Shown: positions 50,856 to 60,700 of the stretch, in pieces
How the letters are laid out: each line of letters starts with the position of its first letter
Numbering within the stretch: position 1 is the first letter of the stretch
Assembly (NCBI RefSeq): GCF_007558815.1
Contig: NZ_VLTJ01000007.1
Location: 1 to 64,000, forward strand
Source: Verticiella sediminum
Lineage (GTDB): Bacteria; Pseudomonadota; Gammaproteobacteria; Burkholderiales; Burkholderiaceae_B
DNA length: 64,000 nt
Reading direction: 5' to 3'
The notes under the pieces: model-generated
Database searches by the model: none
What the model was told of the DNA's origin: nothing
Seen by the model: the letters and a program-made list of their open reading frames with translations, nothing else
Translations under genes and position numbers: made by a program

Positions 50856-52595
50856 TCAAACGTCGCTCGGCGGGATAATGGGAAGCAGCACATAGGGCTG
50901 CCGGCCGGGAGCAAAGTGCAACGTGTAGTTCTTGCCGAAGATCTCGGCAGGCCGATCCAGCGTATGGGTCATCGGACCGACACCCTTCATCGGATAGGCA
51001 GCGTTGGGCGGAGCCCCGTCGGTCCCGTCGACTTCGTAATCCTTGCCTCGGACCGTCAATGCGACCCGATACCCTGGAGGAACGACAATGCAAGTCGGCC
51101 AGATCTCCACATCGAGTTCATAGACCTCGCCCGGCGTCAGCGGCTGCTTCTCGTCATGCGTGTGGTATGGCCGGTATGGCGTGGACAACTCGGGATCGAG
51201 CTTTCGGTGCGAAGCACGCAGCCACCCCAGGCCGACGGGCGTACGAGGGTCGTTGGAACCGATGAAGGTGACTTCCTTGCCTGACGGATCGTAGACACCA
51301 AGCACCAGGAAGATATCGGCGTCGATCGTCTCGGACGAAATCCATAGCTTGGCCGCGAGCGGCCCCGTGATTTCGAGTTCTTCCTGCATCGGCGGCATGT
51401 AGAACCGCACGCCGTCACCCAGCGCTTCATAGGTGATCGACGTCTCGGTGCCCGGCGCCGTCGTGTCCAGCGTCATCGCGCCTGGCGTCAGGTAATACTT
51501 CGTCCACTGGGTTCGCGCCAACGGCCATTCGTTTTCGGCGCGCAATGTAAAGTGCTCGCCGGGACGCCGGATGTTGAGCGACACCGGAGGCTGCTTGTCC
51601 CAGCCGGAATCCTCGCCCTTGAGGAAATGATCGAAGAACCTGCGTTGCAGCCCCTCGCCGTAGGCGCTGTAGAAATGCGTGAAGTGGGTATGGCCGTGCA
51701 TTTCCAACCATTTCTGCTTGGTGCCGGCCCCCAGGTAGCCTTCGAAATTCCCGCGGGGATGAATGCCCTGGCCGCCCCAGTTGCCGGCCGACAGCAGGGG
51801 TACGTCGATCTTCTCGACAGCTCCCTTGCGCTGCGCGTAGAACTCGTCGAACAATTCCCGCTTGGCGAGCTGACCCGCCAGATCGTCGCGATTCTGTTCA
51901 AGCTCGGCGGGCGACAAGGTCTCCGGGCCTGCGACGGTCTCGCCGGTAACGACGCTGCGCTTGCCCCGGTCTCCCACGCCGTGCTGCACGTTCAGCACCT
52001 GGCGTGTGTACCAGCCGGCCACCATGTCGCTGAGGATGCCGCCGTGCCGTGCCTGCTCGCGGTAGAAGTCGGCATTCCCTTCCCAGACGCAGAGCGCGGC
52101 GAGATGGGGAGGGCGCATCGGCGCCACATGCCATTGGTTCATTGCATAGTAGGAAATGCCATTGAGGCCGACCTTGCCGTTGGACCACGGCTGCACGCCG
52201 GCCCATTCGATGCAGTCATACAGATCCTGGGTTTCGCGTTTCGACCAGAGGTTCATGAAGCCGGGCGACCGTCCCGCTCCACGCGAGTCAACGCGCACGC
52301 AGACATATCCGGCGGGCACCCACCGTTCCGGATCGACCAGTTCCCAGTTCTGATATTTGTTGGTCGATCCTTCCACCACTTCCGGCGCTGCTTCGACCAG
52401 CCTCTGCCAGTTCGAGGGATAGCCTTGCTTGAACTCCAGCCCCTTGGCGTATGGGCCCAAGCTGAGGATGACGGCATATCGGCCATCTTGCAGCGGTCGA
52501 AAAACATCGGCGCGCAGAACAAGCCCATCGTCCATCTCGATGGGTACATCCCAATCGATGCGCATACCGTCTCGTACTTCGCTCTTGGCTTCCAT
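50856..52595 (-). CDS. CocE/NonD family hydrolase (X-Pro dipeptidyl-peptidase-like)
   Basis: Alpha/beta-hydrolase of 579 residues cleaving esters or acyl amides. The nucleophile is S148 in VGLNGISYY (G-x-S-Y-x type, as in CocE). VDSRGAGRSPG (about 102) carries the oxyanion tyrosine/glycine region, and GHTHFTHF (about 310) the histidine. The C-terminal jelly-roll domain (about 350-570; MPPMQEELEITGPLAAKLWISS) is typical of the family. There is no signal peptide. It is the first gene of an operon with a Bug receptor. Its 5' region holds overlapping palindromes at 52681-52708. The natural substrate is unknown. Confidence 0.92.
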   Translation of the reverse strand: MEAKSEVRDGMRIDWDVPIEMDDGLVLRADVFRPLQDGRYAVILSLGPYAKGLEFKQGYPSNWQRLVEAAPEVVEGSTNKYQNWELVDPERWVPAGYVCVRVDSRGAGRSPGFMNLWSKRETQDLYDCIEWAGVQPWSNGKVGLNGISYYAMNQWHVAPMRPPHLAALCVWEGNADFYREQARHGGILSDMVAGWYTRQVLNVQHGVGDRGKRSVVTGETVAGPETLSPAELEQNRDDLAGQLAKRELFDEFYAQRKGAVEKIDVPLLSAGNWGGQGIHPRGNFEGYLGAGTKQKWLEMHGHTHFTHFYSAYGEGLQRRFFDHFLKGEDSGWDKQPPVSLNIRRPGEHFTLRAENEWPLARTQWTKYYLTPGAMTLDTTAPGTETSITYEALGDGVRFYMPPMQEELEITGPLAAKLWISSETIDADIFLVLGVYDPSGKEVTFIGSNDPRTPVGLGWLRASHRKLDPELSTPYRPYHTHDEKQPLTPGEVYELDVEIWPTCIVVPPGYRVALTVRGKDYEVDGTDGAPPNAAYPMKGVGPMTHTLDRPAEIFGKNYTLHFAPGRQPYVLLPIIPPSDV

Positions 52596-52680
52596 GCTGT
52601 GTCCGACCTCTCAAGTTCGTCTTGGCTGTTGATCAGGGTGTCGTCTGGCTTCAGACAGTCCACATGGTAAAATCAATCAA

Positions 52681-52708
52681 GTGATTTAATCACCTTGGTG
52701 AAAACACC
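52681..52708. promoter_or_regulatory. Three interlocked palindromes upstream of hydrolase gene
   Basis: GTGATT-T-AATCAC (52681-52693), TCACC-TT-GGTGA (52690-52701) and GGTG-AAAA-CACC (52697-52708) overlap end to end in 28 bp. They lie about 90 bp before the hydrolase start. This is consistent with a compact operator, possibly switching between binding registers. The regulator is unknown. Confidence 0.5.
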
Positions 52709-53061
52709 TAGATTCACTTTGAGGGAGCAGGACGGGTTGTCCGTGCATGTGGTGGTGCTGGCGCTCGAGATGGGGCTTGCCAAGATGGGGATGACGATCC
52801 CGGTCTCTCGGACGCCGCCGCCCACGTTTTCTTGGTGCTCATCACGCTGCCCGAGGCCATGGTGGGCGCGGCGATGCGGCTACGTTCGACAAGAAGAGGA
52901 TGTCAGCCAGCGCGGGCGCGCCCAGTTGCTCCGTCGCCGTGCGGATGGCGCTCAGTCTGGCCGCAGCATTGGCGGCGGGCGCGTTCATCGCTTCGACCAG
53001 GGCACATAGGGGGCCGCATGATGGCGCGGAAGCTGATAAAGTCTGGCTCTGGTTTAATGCG

Positions 53062-53077
53062 CATAATGTGTATTATG
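53062..53077. promoter_or_regulatory. CATAAT-GTGT-ATTATG palindrome
   Basis: Perfect 6-bp arms with a 4-bp centre in an AT-rich patch of the 607-bp gene-free region. It lies between the end of the Bug gene and the hydrolase gene, far (about 470 bp) from any start. It may be the operator of a lost gene. Confidence 0.4.
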
Positions 53078-53202
53078 TAAAGTTATCCGGAGATCAGAAA
53101 TCCAGGACCGGCCACATTGCCTCAACGTACGGATTGGCTCAACGACCGGCCGGCAGCGTGCAAGACGCCGCCGGCATGCCAGACCCGTTCGGGCGGCGCG
53201 GG

Positions 53203-54180
53203 CTACTGCTTCTCCAGGCCCGTCTTGTCGATGACCCGCTTCCACATGGCGTCCTCTTCCTTGAGCATCCGGAGGAAGTCGTCGCCGACGACGACCCTGG
53301 GCTCGGCGGAGACGCTCTCGGCGTAGGCCTTCATGCCCGGTTGCTGCATGGCGTCGTACACGGCTGTGCGCAGGCGTTCGACGACCGGCGCCGGCGTGCC
53401 CGCGGGCGCCCACAGCCCGATCCAGTTGTACAGGTCGTAGCCCTTCAGGCCGGCTTGCGCGAAGGTCGGCACATCGGGCAGCATCTTCTGGCGCTGCTCG
53501 CCGCTGATCGCCAGCATGCGCAGCTTGCCGCCGTCCACGGCCCCCTTGAAAGTGGACAGCACGCTCACCTGCATGTCGATGGTGCCCGACATCAGGGCGA
53601 CCATGGCCTCCCCGCCCCCCTTGTACGGCACGTGAAAGAGCTGGACGCCGGCCTGCAGCGCGAACTCTTCGCTGGCCAGGTGCGGACTGGTGCCGTAGCC
53701 GCCCGAGCCGAACGAAACCGTCCCGGGCTTGGCCCGGGCCCTGTCCATCAGGTCGCCCAGGGTCTTGTAGGGGCTGGATGCGTTGACGGCCAGGCCGATC
53801 GGCGAGAATACGAACGCGCCGATGGGGATGAGATCCTGCCAGGGATCGTAGGGCAGCGATTTCTTGACGTGGGGCAGCATCACGAAGCCGATGTCGTTGA
53901 CCACCAGGGTGTATCCGTCCGGCCTGGCCCGGGCGCCCTCCATCATGCCTATCGTGCTCATGCCGCCCGTCCGGTTGTCGACAATGACGGACTGCCCCAG
54001 GCTCGATGTCAGCTCCTGCGCCATGCGGCGGGCGATGTTGTCGGCCGACCCGCCCGGCGCGTACGGCACGACGATCCGGACCGGCTGCTGCGGCCACTGG
54101 GCCTGCGCCGAGGCCGCGAACGGGGAAAGCACCGTCGCCGCCAAAAGGATACGGCCCAACCTTTTGTTGACTCTCATCAT
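53203..54180 (-). CDS. Bug-family tripartite tricarboxylate receptor
   Basis: Periplasmic binding protein of 325 residues. ATG 54180 (or 54177) follows AGGAGGTGAC, one of the strongest ribosome sites in the window. Signal peptide ends ASAQA; the mature protein starts QWPQQPVRIVVPYAPGGSAD. VDNRTGGMSTIG and VPYKGGGEAMVAL are family blocks. Last gene of the run IOR-GntR-SMP30-AtuA-DUF4387-Bug, 38 bp after DUF4387. It probably captures the carboxylate consumed by that operon. Confidence 0.9.
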   Translation of the reverse strand: MMRVNKRLGRILLAATVLSPFAASAQAQWPQQPVRIVVPYAPGGSADNIARRMAQELTSSLGQSVIVDNRTGGMSTIGMMEGARARPDGYTLVVNDIGFVMLPHVKKSLPYDPWQDLIPIGAFVFSPIGLAVNASSPYKTLGDLMDRARAKPGTVSFGSGGYGTSPHLASEEFALQAGVQLFHVPYKGGGEAMVALMSGTIDMQVSVLSTFKGAVDGGKLRMLAISGEQRQKMLPDVPTFAQAGLKGYDLYNWIGLWAPAGTPAPVVERLRTAVYDAMQQPGMKAYAESVSAEPRVVVGDDFLRMLKEEDAMWKRVIDKTGLEKQ

Positions 54181-54218
54181 GTCACCTCCTGTTTTCATGT
54201 AGTTATCCGGGCCCGCCG

Positions 54219-54533
54219 TCAATCGGGAATGGCGAGACCGAGCAGCGGCGCATACTGTGCGCCTCCGTAGACATCGCTGTCGTACTTGGAACCAGAACTC
54301 TGCGGACGGGGAAAGCTGACTTTCACCGCCAGCGCGGCATCGTGGTTGACGACGATGACTTCGTCGCGGCTGCGCCGGTACAGGCTCGCGATGTCATCCT
54401 TGTTGAGCACCCGGCTATCGCGCACGCGCCGGTAGACGGCTTCGTCGTCGAACATGATGTCGAAGGTCAGCCAGAACGGTCCGGCGTTTTTCGAACGCAC
54501 CAGGACCGCGAGATCGCCGATGGTGTTGGCCAT
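54219..54533 (-). CDS. DUF4387 protein (AtuA partner)
   Basis: 104 residues. ATG 54533 lies 8 nt after GGAGG; its upstream neighbour stops at 54536, leaving 2 nt. The sequence ANTIGDLAVLVRSKNAGPFW is the conserved DUF4387 opening, with DIMFDD and RRVRDSRVLNKDDIASLY following. DUF4387 occurs either fused to the C-terminus of AtuA/DUF1446 proteins or, as here, as the next gene, so the two form a complex or a split enzyme. There is no known catalytic residue set. The activity is not established. Confidence 0.9.
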   Translation of the reverse strand: MANTIGDLAVLVRSKNAGPFWLTFDIMFDDEAVYRRVRDSRVLNKDDIASLYRRSRDEVIVVNHDAALAVKVSFPRPQSSGSKYDSDVYGGAQYAPLLGLAIPD

Positions 54534-54535
54534 GA

Positions 54536-55900
54536 TCAAACCTCCTCGAATTCGGTGTGGAACAGGCTGGTCGGCGTCTGCGGCACCAGGACGTGGTTCA
54601 TATGGAATTCATAGACCGGGCCGCGGTCGATTTCCGATGGCGAGTACGGGAACGCGACACCGGAAATCAGTCCCTTCCACTTCGGGATCGGGTTGTGCAC
54701 CGCCAGGTGCGACACGCTGCTCGCAATCGAATGCGACAGCGCCTGCGAACCGCTGATGACGTCCCACAGAATGAAGACCTCGTGCCCGGCCACGTTGGGT
54801 GTCGGCTCGAGTTCGCCCATGACGCCGTTGCGCCCGTAGACCCGCGTGACGATCTCGTAGGGCTGCTCGCCTATCGTGTTCGACAGCCGGATTCTGGTGA
54901 TCTCGTCGAGCTGGGCCAGCCAGTCATCGAGGCCGGCCAGGATATAGGGATCGCGCACCGCCCCGAGAATGACCGTCGACCAGCCGCGCTGGCGCACGCC
55001 TTCGATCTTGATCGTGTATTGCCCGGCCGGCTCGAAGCGCGAGCCCGAGACGTTGACCGCGGTGTCCGAGATCGCCCGGTACTGCGAATCGCGGGTGATC
55101 AGCGTTCCGGACGGCTCCTTCAGGTCGAACGGATCGGCATTTTCGTAGAGCGTGTGCGAAGCCACGCTCTGCGGCGAACAGCGGTAATCCTCGCGCAGCG
55201 GAAAAATATCGAAGGAGTCCTCGTGCAGCACCGCCATCATGCTGTCGGGCGCCAGCCGCATCGTCACGGCGGCGGCGCCGCACTCCAGGATCTTCGCCAT
55301 GTGCCAGACCACTTCGGGCCTGAAGCCCTGCATCAGGGGCATGGCGGCGTAGATGGACGTATCGCTGCTGCGCCCGCCCAGGATGACCTGCGCCCCGGCC
55401 GCGAGCGCTTCCTGGATCGGCTCGACGCCCATCATGGCGACGATGTGCAGCGACTCGCCGACCTCCTCCTCGGTCAGCGGGCTGGACGGCGTGAGCGGAT
55501 GGCAGCGGCCCGCGCGCAGGTGCTCCAGCACCACGTCCTTGCTCAGTTCGGAGCGGATCACCGCCATCTTGAAATGCAGGTCCTGCTCGCGCGAGAGCTC
55601 GCGCACGATGCCGGCCAGCGTCTCCAGCGCTTCGTCGGAGCCCGAGGTTCCGGCCGAACCGATGATCAGCGGGATGCCGGCCGCGAGGGCCCGGCCCAGC
55701 ATATTGCTCAGGTCGCGCTTGACGGCGGCCGCCGAAAAGTGGCATTTGCCCTGGGCCAGGTTGTTGGGTCCGGCGTCGGTCGAACCGGCGTCGCAGCCGA
55801 TCATCTGCGCGCCCAGGGCGATCGCCTTGTCGATCGAGGCCGGCTGGAAGCCGGAACCCAGCATTCCGGTCGCGGCGACCACTTTGAATGTCTTGGCCAT
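54536..55900 (-). CDS. AtuA family protein (DUF1446)
   Basis: 454 residues. AtuA is needed for acyclic terpene (citronellol/geraniol) use in Pseudomonas; many relatives sit in other catabolic operons, so terpene use is not implied. Start ATG 55900 (MAKTFKVVAATGMLGSGF). Family blocks are IGCDAGSTDAGPNNLAQG (about 40), IGSAGTSGSDEALE (about 85), ILGGRSSDTSIYAA (about 180) and AVHNPIPKWKG near the C-terminus. It is 2 nt ahead of DUF4387 and 47 bp after SMP-30, clearly one transcript. The reaction is unknown; an enolase- or hydratase-like activity on a carboxylate is a guess. Confidence 0.9.
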   Translation of the reverse strand: MAKTFKVVAATGMLGSGFQPASIDKAIALGAQMIGCDAGSTDAGPNNLAQGKCHFSAAAVKRDLSNMLGRALAAGIPLIIGSAGTSGSDEALETLAGIVRELSREQDLHFKMAVIRSELSKDVVLEHLRAGRCHPLTPSSPLTEEEVGESLHIVAMMGVEPIQEALAAGAQVILGGRSSDTSIYAAMPLMQGFRPEVVWHMAKILECGAAAVTMRLAPDSMMAVLHEDSFDIFPLREDYRCSPQSVASHTLYENADPFDLKEPSGTLITRDSQYRAISDTAVNVSGSRFEPAGQYTIKIEGVRQRGWSTVILGAVRDPYILAGLDDWLAQLDEITRIRLSNTIGEQPYEIVTRVYGRNGVMGELEPTPNVAGHEVFILWDVISGSQALSHSIASSVSHLAVHNPIPKWKGLISGVAFPYSPSEIDRGPVYEFHMNHVLVPQTPTSLFHTEFEEV

Positions 55901-55947
55901 GAATTGCCTTTGCATGAGAGTTGGATGGAAACCGCGCCCGCGGCGCC

Positions 55948-56862
55948 TTACATGTGCGAATACATGGCGCGGCCGGGCACGTCCATTTGCGCCTTGATGA
56001 CGGTTCCGGTAGACGATTCGGTGATGAACAGGGTCTTGCGATCCGGCCCGCCGTAGGCCAGGTTCGTGACCGCCCTGCCCCCGGTGCAGGAAACGATGCG
56101 GTACAACGGCTCGCCGAACGCGCTGAACAGCCAGACGCTGCCCAGGCCGGCATGGGCGATCGCGAGGTTGCCGTCCTCGTCGATGGCCAGCCCGTCCGGG
56201 CCGCCGCCGCCCGATAGCTGGATGAAGTTGCCGACCTTGCTGACGCGGCCGGAGGCCGACAGCGGCACGCGCCAGATGGCGTTGGCGCGCGTCACGGCCA
56301 GGAACAACACCGACTCGTCGGGGCTGAGCACAAGCCCGTTGGGGCTGGGAACGTTATCCAGCAGCATGTCGAGCCGGCCATCCGCGCGCAGGCAGTACAG
56401 GCGCCCGGTGGGATCCTGCAGGCCGGTCTGCGCCTGGTCCGTGAAATACAGGTCGCCGTTGCTCGCGAAGATCAAATCGTTCGGCCCCTTGAGGCGCTCG
56501 AGGTGGGCGCGCGTCAGGAACGGCCGAGGCTGGCTGTCGCCTGGGCCGAGCACCAACAGGCCGTTCTTCTGGTCGGCGATGAAAATGCGTCCGTCCTTGT
56601 GTATCTTCAGCCCGTTGGGTTCGCCGTCGTACTCGGTCACCAGCGAGAACCCTCCTTGCGGCGTGATCCGCAAGACGCGGCCGTAGGGGATGTCGGTCAC
56701 GTACAGATTGCCCGCGAGGTCGAAGGACGGGCCTTCGAGAAACGAAGTCGGCTTGCCATGCTGGCGCCCCTGCAGCCAGTCGGAGGAGCGATCCCTGACC
56801 TCCAGTTCGGGAGGGACTTTGGCGTAGACCTGTGTTTCCAGGATGGGAGGGGCTGCGTACAT
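55948..56862 (-). CDS. SMP-30/gluconolactonase family protein
   Basis: Six-bladed propeller lactonase of 304 residues, divalent-metal dependent in the family. ATG 56862 follows GGAG by about 6 nt. Metal-site segments are FLEGPSFDLAGNLYVTD (the E of EGP near 43), LKGPNDLIFASNGDLYFTD (N of PND near 127) and SPNGLVLSPDE (N near 172). There is no signal peptide. It probably opens a lactone intermediate of the pathway encoded by its operon. The substrate is unknown. Confidence 0.9.
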   Translation of the reverse strand: MYAAPPILETQVYAKVPPELEVRDRSSDWLQGRQHGKPTSFLEGPSFDLAGNLYVTDIPYGRVLRITPQGGFSLVTEYDGEPNGLKIHKDGRIFIADQKNGLLVLGPGDSQPRPFLTRAHLERLKGPNDLIFASNGDLYFTDQAQTGLQDPTGRLYCLRADGRLDMLLDNVPSPNGLVLSPDESVLFLAVTRANAIWRVPLSASGRVSKVGNFIQLSGGGGPDGLAIDEDGNLAIAHAGLGSVWLFSAFGEPLYRIVSCTGGRAVTNLAYGGPDRKTLFITESSTGTVIKAQMDVPGRAMYSHM

Positions 56863-56925
56863 GAATGTCTCCGGAAAAGGACGATCGTGCGTCCGAAATC
56901 GTTATGGCACTGCCCGAGGGTCGGT

Positions 56926-57699
56926 CTACGGCTTGATCCGATGGACGCTGTGGGTCGCACCGGCCGCCGGATACTCCGACGCGCTGCTCGCCTCGACCAG
57001 GAAGAAGCGCGCGGCCATTTCCTTGGTGATCTCGATGGCCCGCTTCAGGCTGATGTCGATGTGCTCGGTGAGCAGCGCGAGCGCCGCCTGGGTATCGCGT
57101 CGCGCGATCAGCTCGACCACGCCCCTGTGTGCGTCGAAGGCCTGCAGGTTCCACTCGGATTGCTGCTCGATGTCGATGTGCCTGGCCACGTGTATGCGGC
57201 GGGTCACGACTTCCATGAAGGCCGACAATTCCTTATTGCGGGCCAGCGCGACGAGGCGGCGGTGGAATTCCTCGTCGGCCAGGACGAAGTCGCCCGTGTC
57301 CAGGCTGGGCGCGCGCGCCATCACGTCGTCCCAGTACTGCATGACGGCGGCGATGTCCGCGTCGCTGGCGCGCTGCACGGCCAGGAAGACGGCCCTGCGC
57401 TCCAGCGCGATGCGCACCTGGTAGAGGTCGAACACTTCATCCACGCTGATCGCCTTGCGAAAGAAGCCTTTGTTCATGACGAAGTCCAGCATGCCCTCGG
57501 CGACCAGGCGGTTGAGTGCCTCGCGCAGGGGGCCGCGGCTGACGCCGAGTTCGCGGCCGAGCACCTGCTCGTTGATCCGGGCGCCCGGCTTGAACTGGTA
57601 ACGCATCGCGCGATCGCGCAGGTCCAGGTACAGGCGCTCCACGCTGCTTTCGTCGCGTGCCTGCCCTGCTGCCTTTCTGGCCGTGGGTGCCAAAGCCAT
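56926..57699 (-). CDS. GntR family regulator, FCD subfamily
   Basis: Ligand-responsive DNA-binding protein of 257 residues. ATG 57699 has AAGGAG about 8 nt upstream. Winged helix at about 20-85 (INEQVLGRELGVSRGPLREAL). The FCD domain follows with metal-binding-type residues in ADEEFHRRLVALA and HRGVVELIARRD. It is inside the operon, 11 bp after IOR and 63 bp before SMP-30, and so probably controls it in response to the substrate. Inverted repeats upstream of the IOR gene are the likely operator. Confidence 0.92.
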   Translation of the reverse strand: MALAPTARKAAGQARDESSVERLYLDLRDRAMRYQFKPGARINEQVLGRELGVSRGPLREALNRLVAEGMLDFVMNKGFFRKAISVDEVFDLYQVRIALERRAVFLAVQRASDADIAAVMQYWDDVMARAPSLDTGDFVLADEEFHRRLVALARNKELSAFMEVVTRRIHVARHIDIEQQSEWNLQAFDAHRGVVELIARRDTQAALALLTEHIDISLKRAIEITKEMAARFFLVEASSASEYPAAGATHSVHRIKP

Positions 57700-57710
57700 T
57701 GTTTTGCTCC

Positions 57711-60700
57711 TTATGCCGCCCGCTTCAGGACGACAGTTCTTCGGTGCAGCGCGTCGAGTAGCTCGCGTTCGCGCTGACGGGTCTTTTCGATATGCCGGGC
57801 GCGCACATGGCCGTAGCCGCGGATCTGTTCCGGCAGACTCAGCAGTGCCACCGCCGTGTCGTAGGAAACGGCTCCGTTGCCGCCTTCCAGCCTGCCCAGG
57901 ATAGTCTCGACGGTTTGCTCGTACTGCTCGATCAGCAGGCGATCCTGGCGGCGATCGGCGGCGTATCCGAAAACATCGAACGCGGTGCCGCGCAGAAAGC
58001 GCAGCCTGGCCAGCAGCCGGAACACCGGGACGATCCATGGGCCGAACTCCCGCTTGGCAGGCCGGCCCGCGGCGCCCGGCCGCGACAGCAGCGGCGGGGC
58101 GAGATTGAAGACCAGCTTGTAGCTGCCCTCGAACAGCCCCGATACGCGGTCCAGGAAGCCGCTCTCCGTATAGAGCCGTGCGACTTCGTATTCGTCCTTG
58201 TAGGCGAGCAGCTTGAAGTAATACTTGGCCGCCGCCGCGGCCAGCTCGCCGCGGCCGGGGAACTGCCGCTGCTCGGCCGCACGCACGCGCTCGACCAGGG
58301 CGGCATACCGGCGCGCATAGGCCTCGTCCTGATAGCCGGCCAGGAACCGGCCGCGCATTCCGATGGCCTCCTCCAGGTCCCGGACCGGGGCGGGGGAGAC
58401 GCCGGCCCCCGCCGCCGCCTGCCTGGCGGCCAGCAGGCGCTCGACGGCGGCCGGGTCGAGCGCGGTCCGGCGCCCCCACAGGAACGCATCGCGATTCATC
58501 TGCTGCGCGGCACCGTTGAGCACGATGGCCGCATCGATCGCCTCGGCGCCGACCGGGATCAGGCCGCGCTGGTAGGCGAAACCCAGCATGAACATATTGG
58601 TGGCGAGGCTGTCTCCCAGCAGGGCCTGCGCGATCCGGCCCGCGTCGACGAACTCCGCATGCGTTTCGCCGGCGGCCTGGACGATATTGCGGCGCAGCCG
58701 CTGCTCGGGGTACTGCAGGTCGGCGTTGCGCGTGAAGTCGCCCGGCATGACCTGCCGGGTATTGACCAGGATGCGGGTCCTGCCCTGCCGCGCCGCGGCC
58801 AGGGACTTGCCGTTGCCGGCGACGATCATGTCGCAACCCAGTATCAGGTCGGCGCCGCCGGCGGCGATGCGGATGCTCTTGATGGATTCCGGCGACGGGC
58901 CGAAGCGCAGGTGGCTCCAGACCGAACCGCCTTTTTGCGCCAGCCCGGCCATGTCCAGCAGGCCGCAGCCGCGCCCTTCCAGGTGGGCCGCCATGCCCAG
59001 TATGGCGCCGATGGTGACGACCCCGGTCCCGCCCATGCCCGCGACCAGGATGCTGTAGACCCGGTCATCGATGCCGGGCAGCACCGGTTCGGGCAGGACC
59101 TCCGGCGCCGCGGTGGCGGCGACCGCGGAGGGCTTGCGCAGCTTGCCGCCGAGCACGGTGACGAAGCTGGGACAGAACCCCTTCGCGCAGGAGTAATCCT
59201 TGTTGCAGGAGGACTGGTCTATGGTGCGCTTTCTGCCGAATTCGGTTTCCAGCGGCTGCACGGACACGCAGTTGGAGGCCTCGCCGCAATCCCCGCAGCC
59301 TTCGCAGACGAGATCGTTGATCAGCAGGCGCTTGGCCGGGTCGGGAAAGGCGCCGCGCTTGCGGCGGCGGCGTTTTTCGGCGGCACAGGTCTGGTCGTAG
59401 ATCAGCGCCGTCGTGCCCGGGATCTCGCGCAATTCGCGCTGCACGGCGTCGAGGTCATCGCGGTGGTGGATCGTCGCGCCCGTCGGCCATGCGGTCGCGC
59501 GCGGGTACTTGCCCGGCTCGTCGGTGACGACGGCGATGCGGCGCACGCCTTCGGCATGGACCTGGCGGGCGATGATCGCCGGGTCCAGCGCGCCGTCGTG
59601 GCGCTGCCCGCCGGTCATCGCCACCGCGTCGTTGTACAGGATCTTGTAGGTAATGTTGGTCCCGGCGGCGACCGCGGCGCGGATGGCGAGCAAACCGGAA
59701 TGGAAGTATGTGCCGTCGCCCACGTTCTGGAACATATGCCGGCGTTGCGAGAACGGCGCTTCGCCGACCCACGACAGCCCTTCGCCGCCCATGTGGGTGT
59801 AGCCGGTCGTGGAGCGGTCCATGGCCTGCGCCATCCAGCTACAGCCGATACCGGCGTACGCCTTGCTGCCTTCGGGCAGCACCGTGGACGAACTGTGCGG
59901 GCAGCCGCTGCAGAAATAGAAGCTGCGCGGCAGGGCATCGACGATGTCCTTGGCGGCGCCGTCGGCGCGTATGGCCTCGACCCGCTGGCGCAGTTCCTCT
60001 TTGCCGCCCAGGGCCAGCAGGCGCTCGCCGATGGCCAGCGCGATCTGGTTGGAGTCCAGCGCCATCTCCGGCTGCAGCAGCGCCGCGCCGTGTTCGTCGA
60101 GCTTGCCCACGATGACGGGCGCCGGCTGGCGGCCGTAGAGCTGCTCCTTGAGCTGGGTTTCGATCAGGCTGCGCTTTTCCTCGACCACCAGTATTTTTTC
60201 CAGCCCTTCGGCGAACCGGGCCGCGCCTTGCGGCTCCAGCGGCCACGGCATGCCGACCTTGTACAGGCGCAGGCCGAGCGCTGCGGCATCCGCTTCGGAA
60301 AGACCCAGATCGTCCAGGGCCTGCAGGACGTCCAGATAGCTCTTGCCGTGGGTGATCACGCCCAGACGGGCCGCCGGGCCATCGATGACGATGCGGTCGA
60401 GGCGGTTGCTGCGCGCGAAGGCCCGCGCCGCCGCCAGCTTGTAGCGATGCAGGCGGGCTTCCTGGGCGTGCGGGGTGTCGGGCTGGCGGATGTTGACGCC
60501 GTCCGGCGGCAGCGCGACATCGTCAGGCAGGACGACCCGCACACGCTGGACGTCGACATCCACGGATGCCGTGGCCTCGACGGTGTCCTTGACGCACTTC
60601 ATGCCCACCCAGCATCCGCTGTAGCGCGACAAGGCCCAGCCCAGCACCCCGTAGTCGAGAATCTCCTGGACGCCGGCCGGGCTGAGCACCGGGATCATCG

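Larger units (their letters stand above)
52596..53202. other. 607-bp region without a convincing gene
   Basis: Lies between the CocE-type hydrolase start (minus strand) and the end of a Bug gene. Several overlapping short frames exist on both strands (for example about 52.70-53.01 kb plus), but none has a consistent ribosome site, family motif or length, and hydrophobic or helical stretches break across frames. It could be a decayed gene. It contains two palindrome clusters (52681-52708 and 53062-53077) in AT-rich patches. Confidence 0.6.

Noticed and set aside
53069-53078. Shared word TTATGTAA upstream of the hydrolase gene and the IOR operon as a common operator
   Set aside because: An 8-base match between two regions of several hundred bases is expected by chance, and the surrounding symmetry differs.
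52695-53080. Overlapping small plus-strand frames in the gene-free region
   Set aside because: No ribosome site, no family motif, plausible stretches switch frames; at best a decayed gene.
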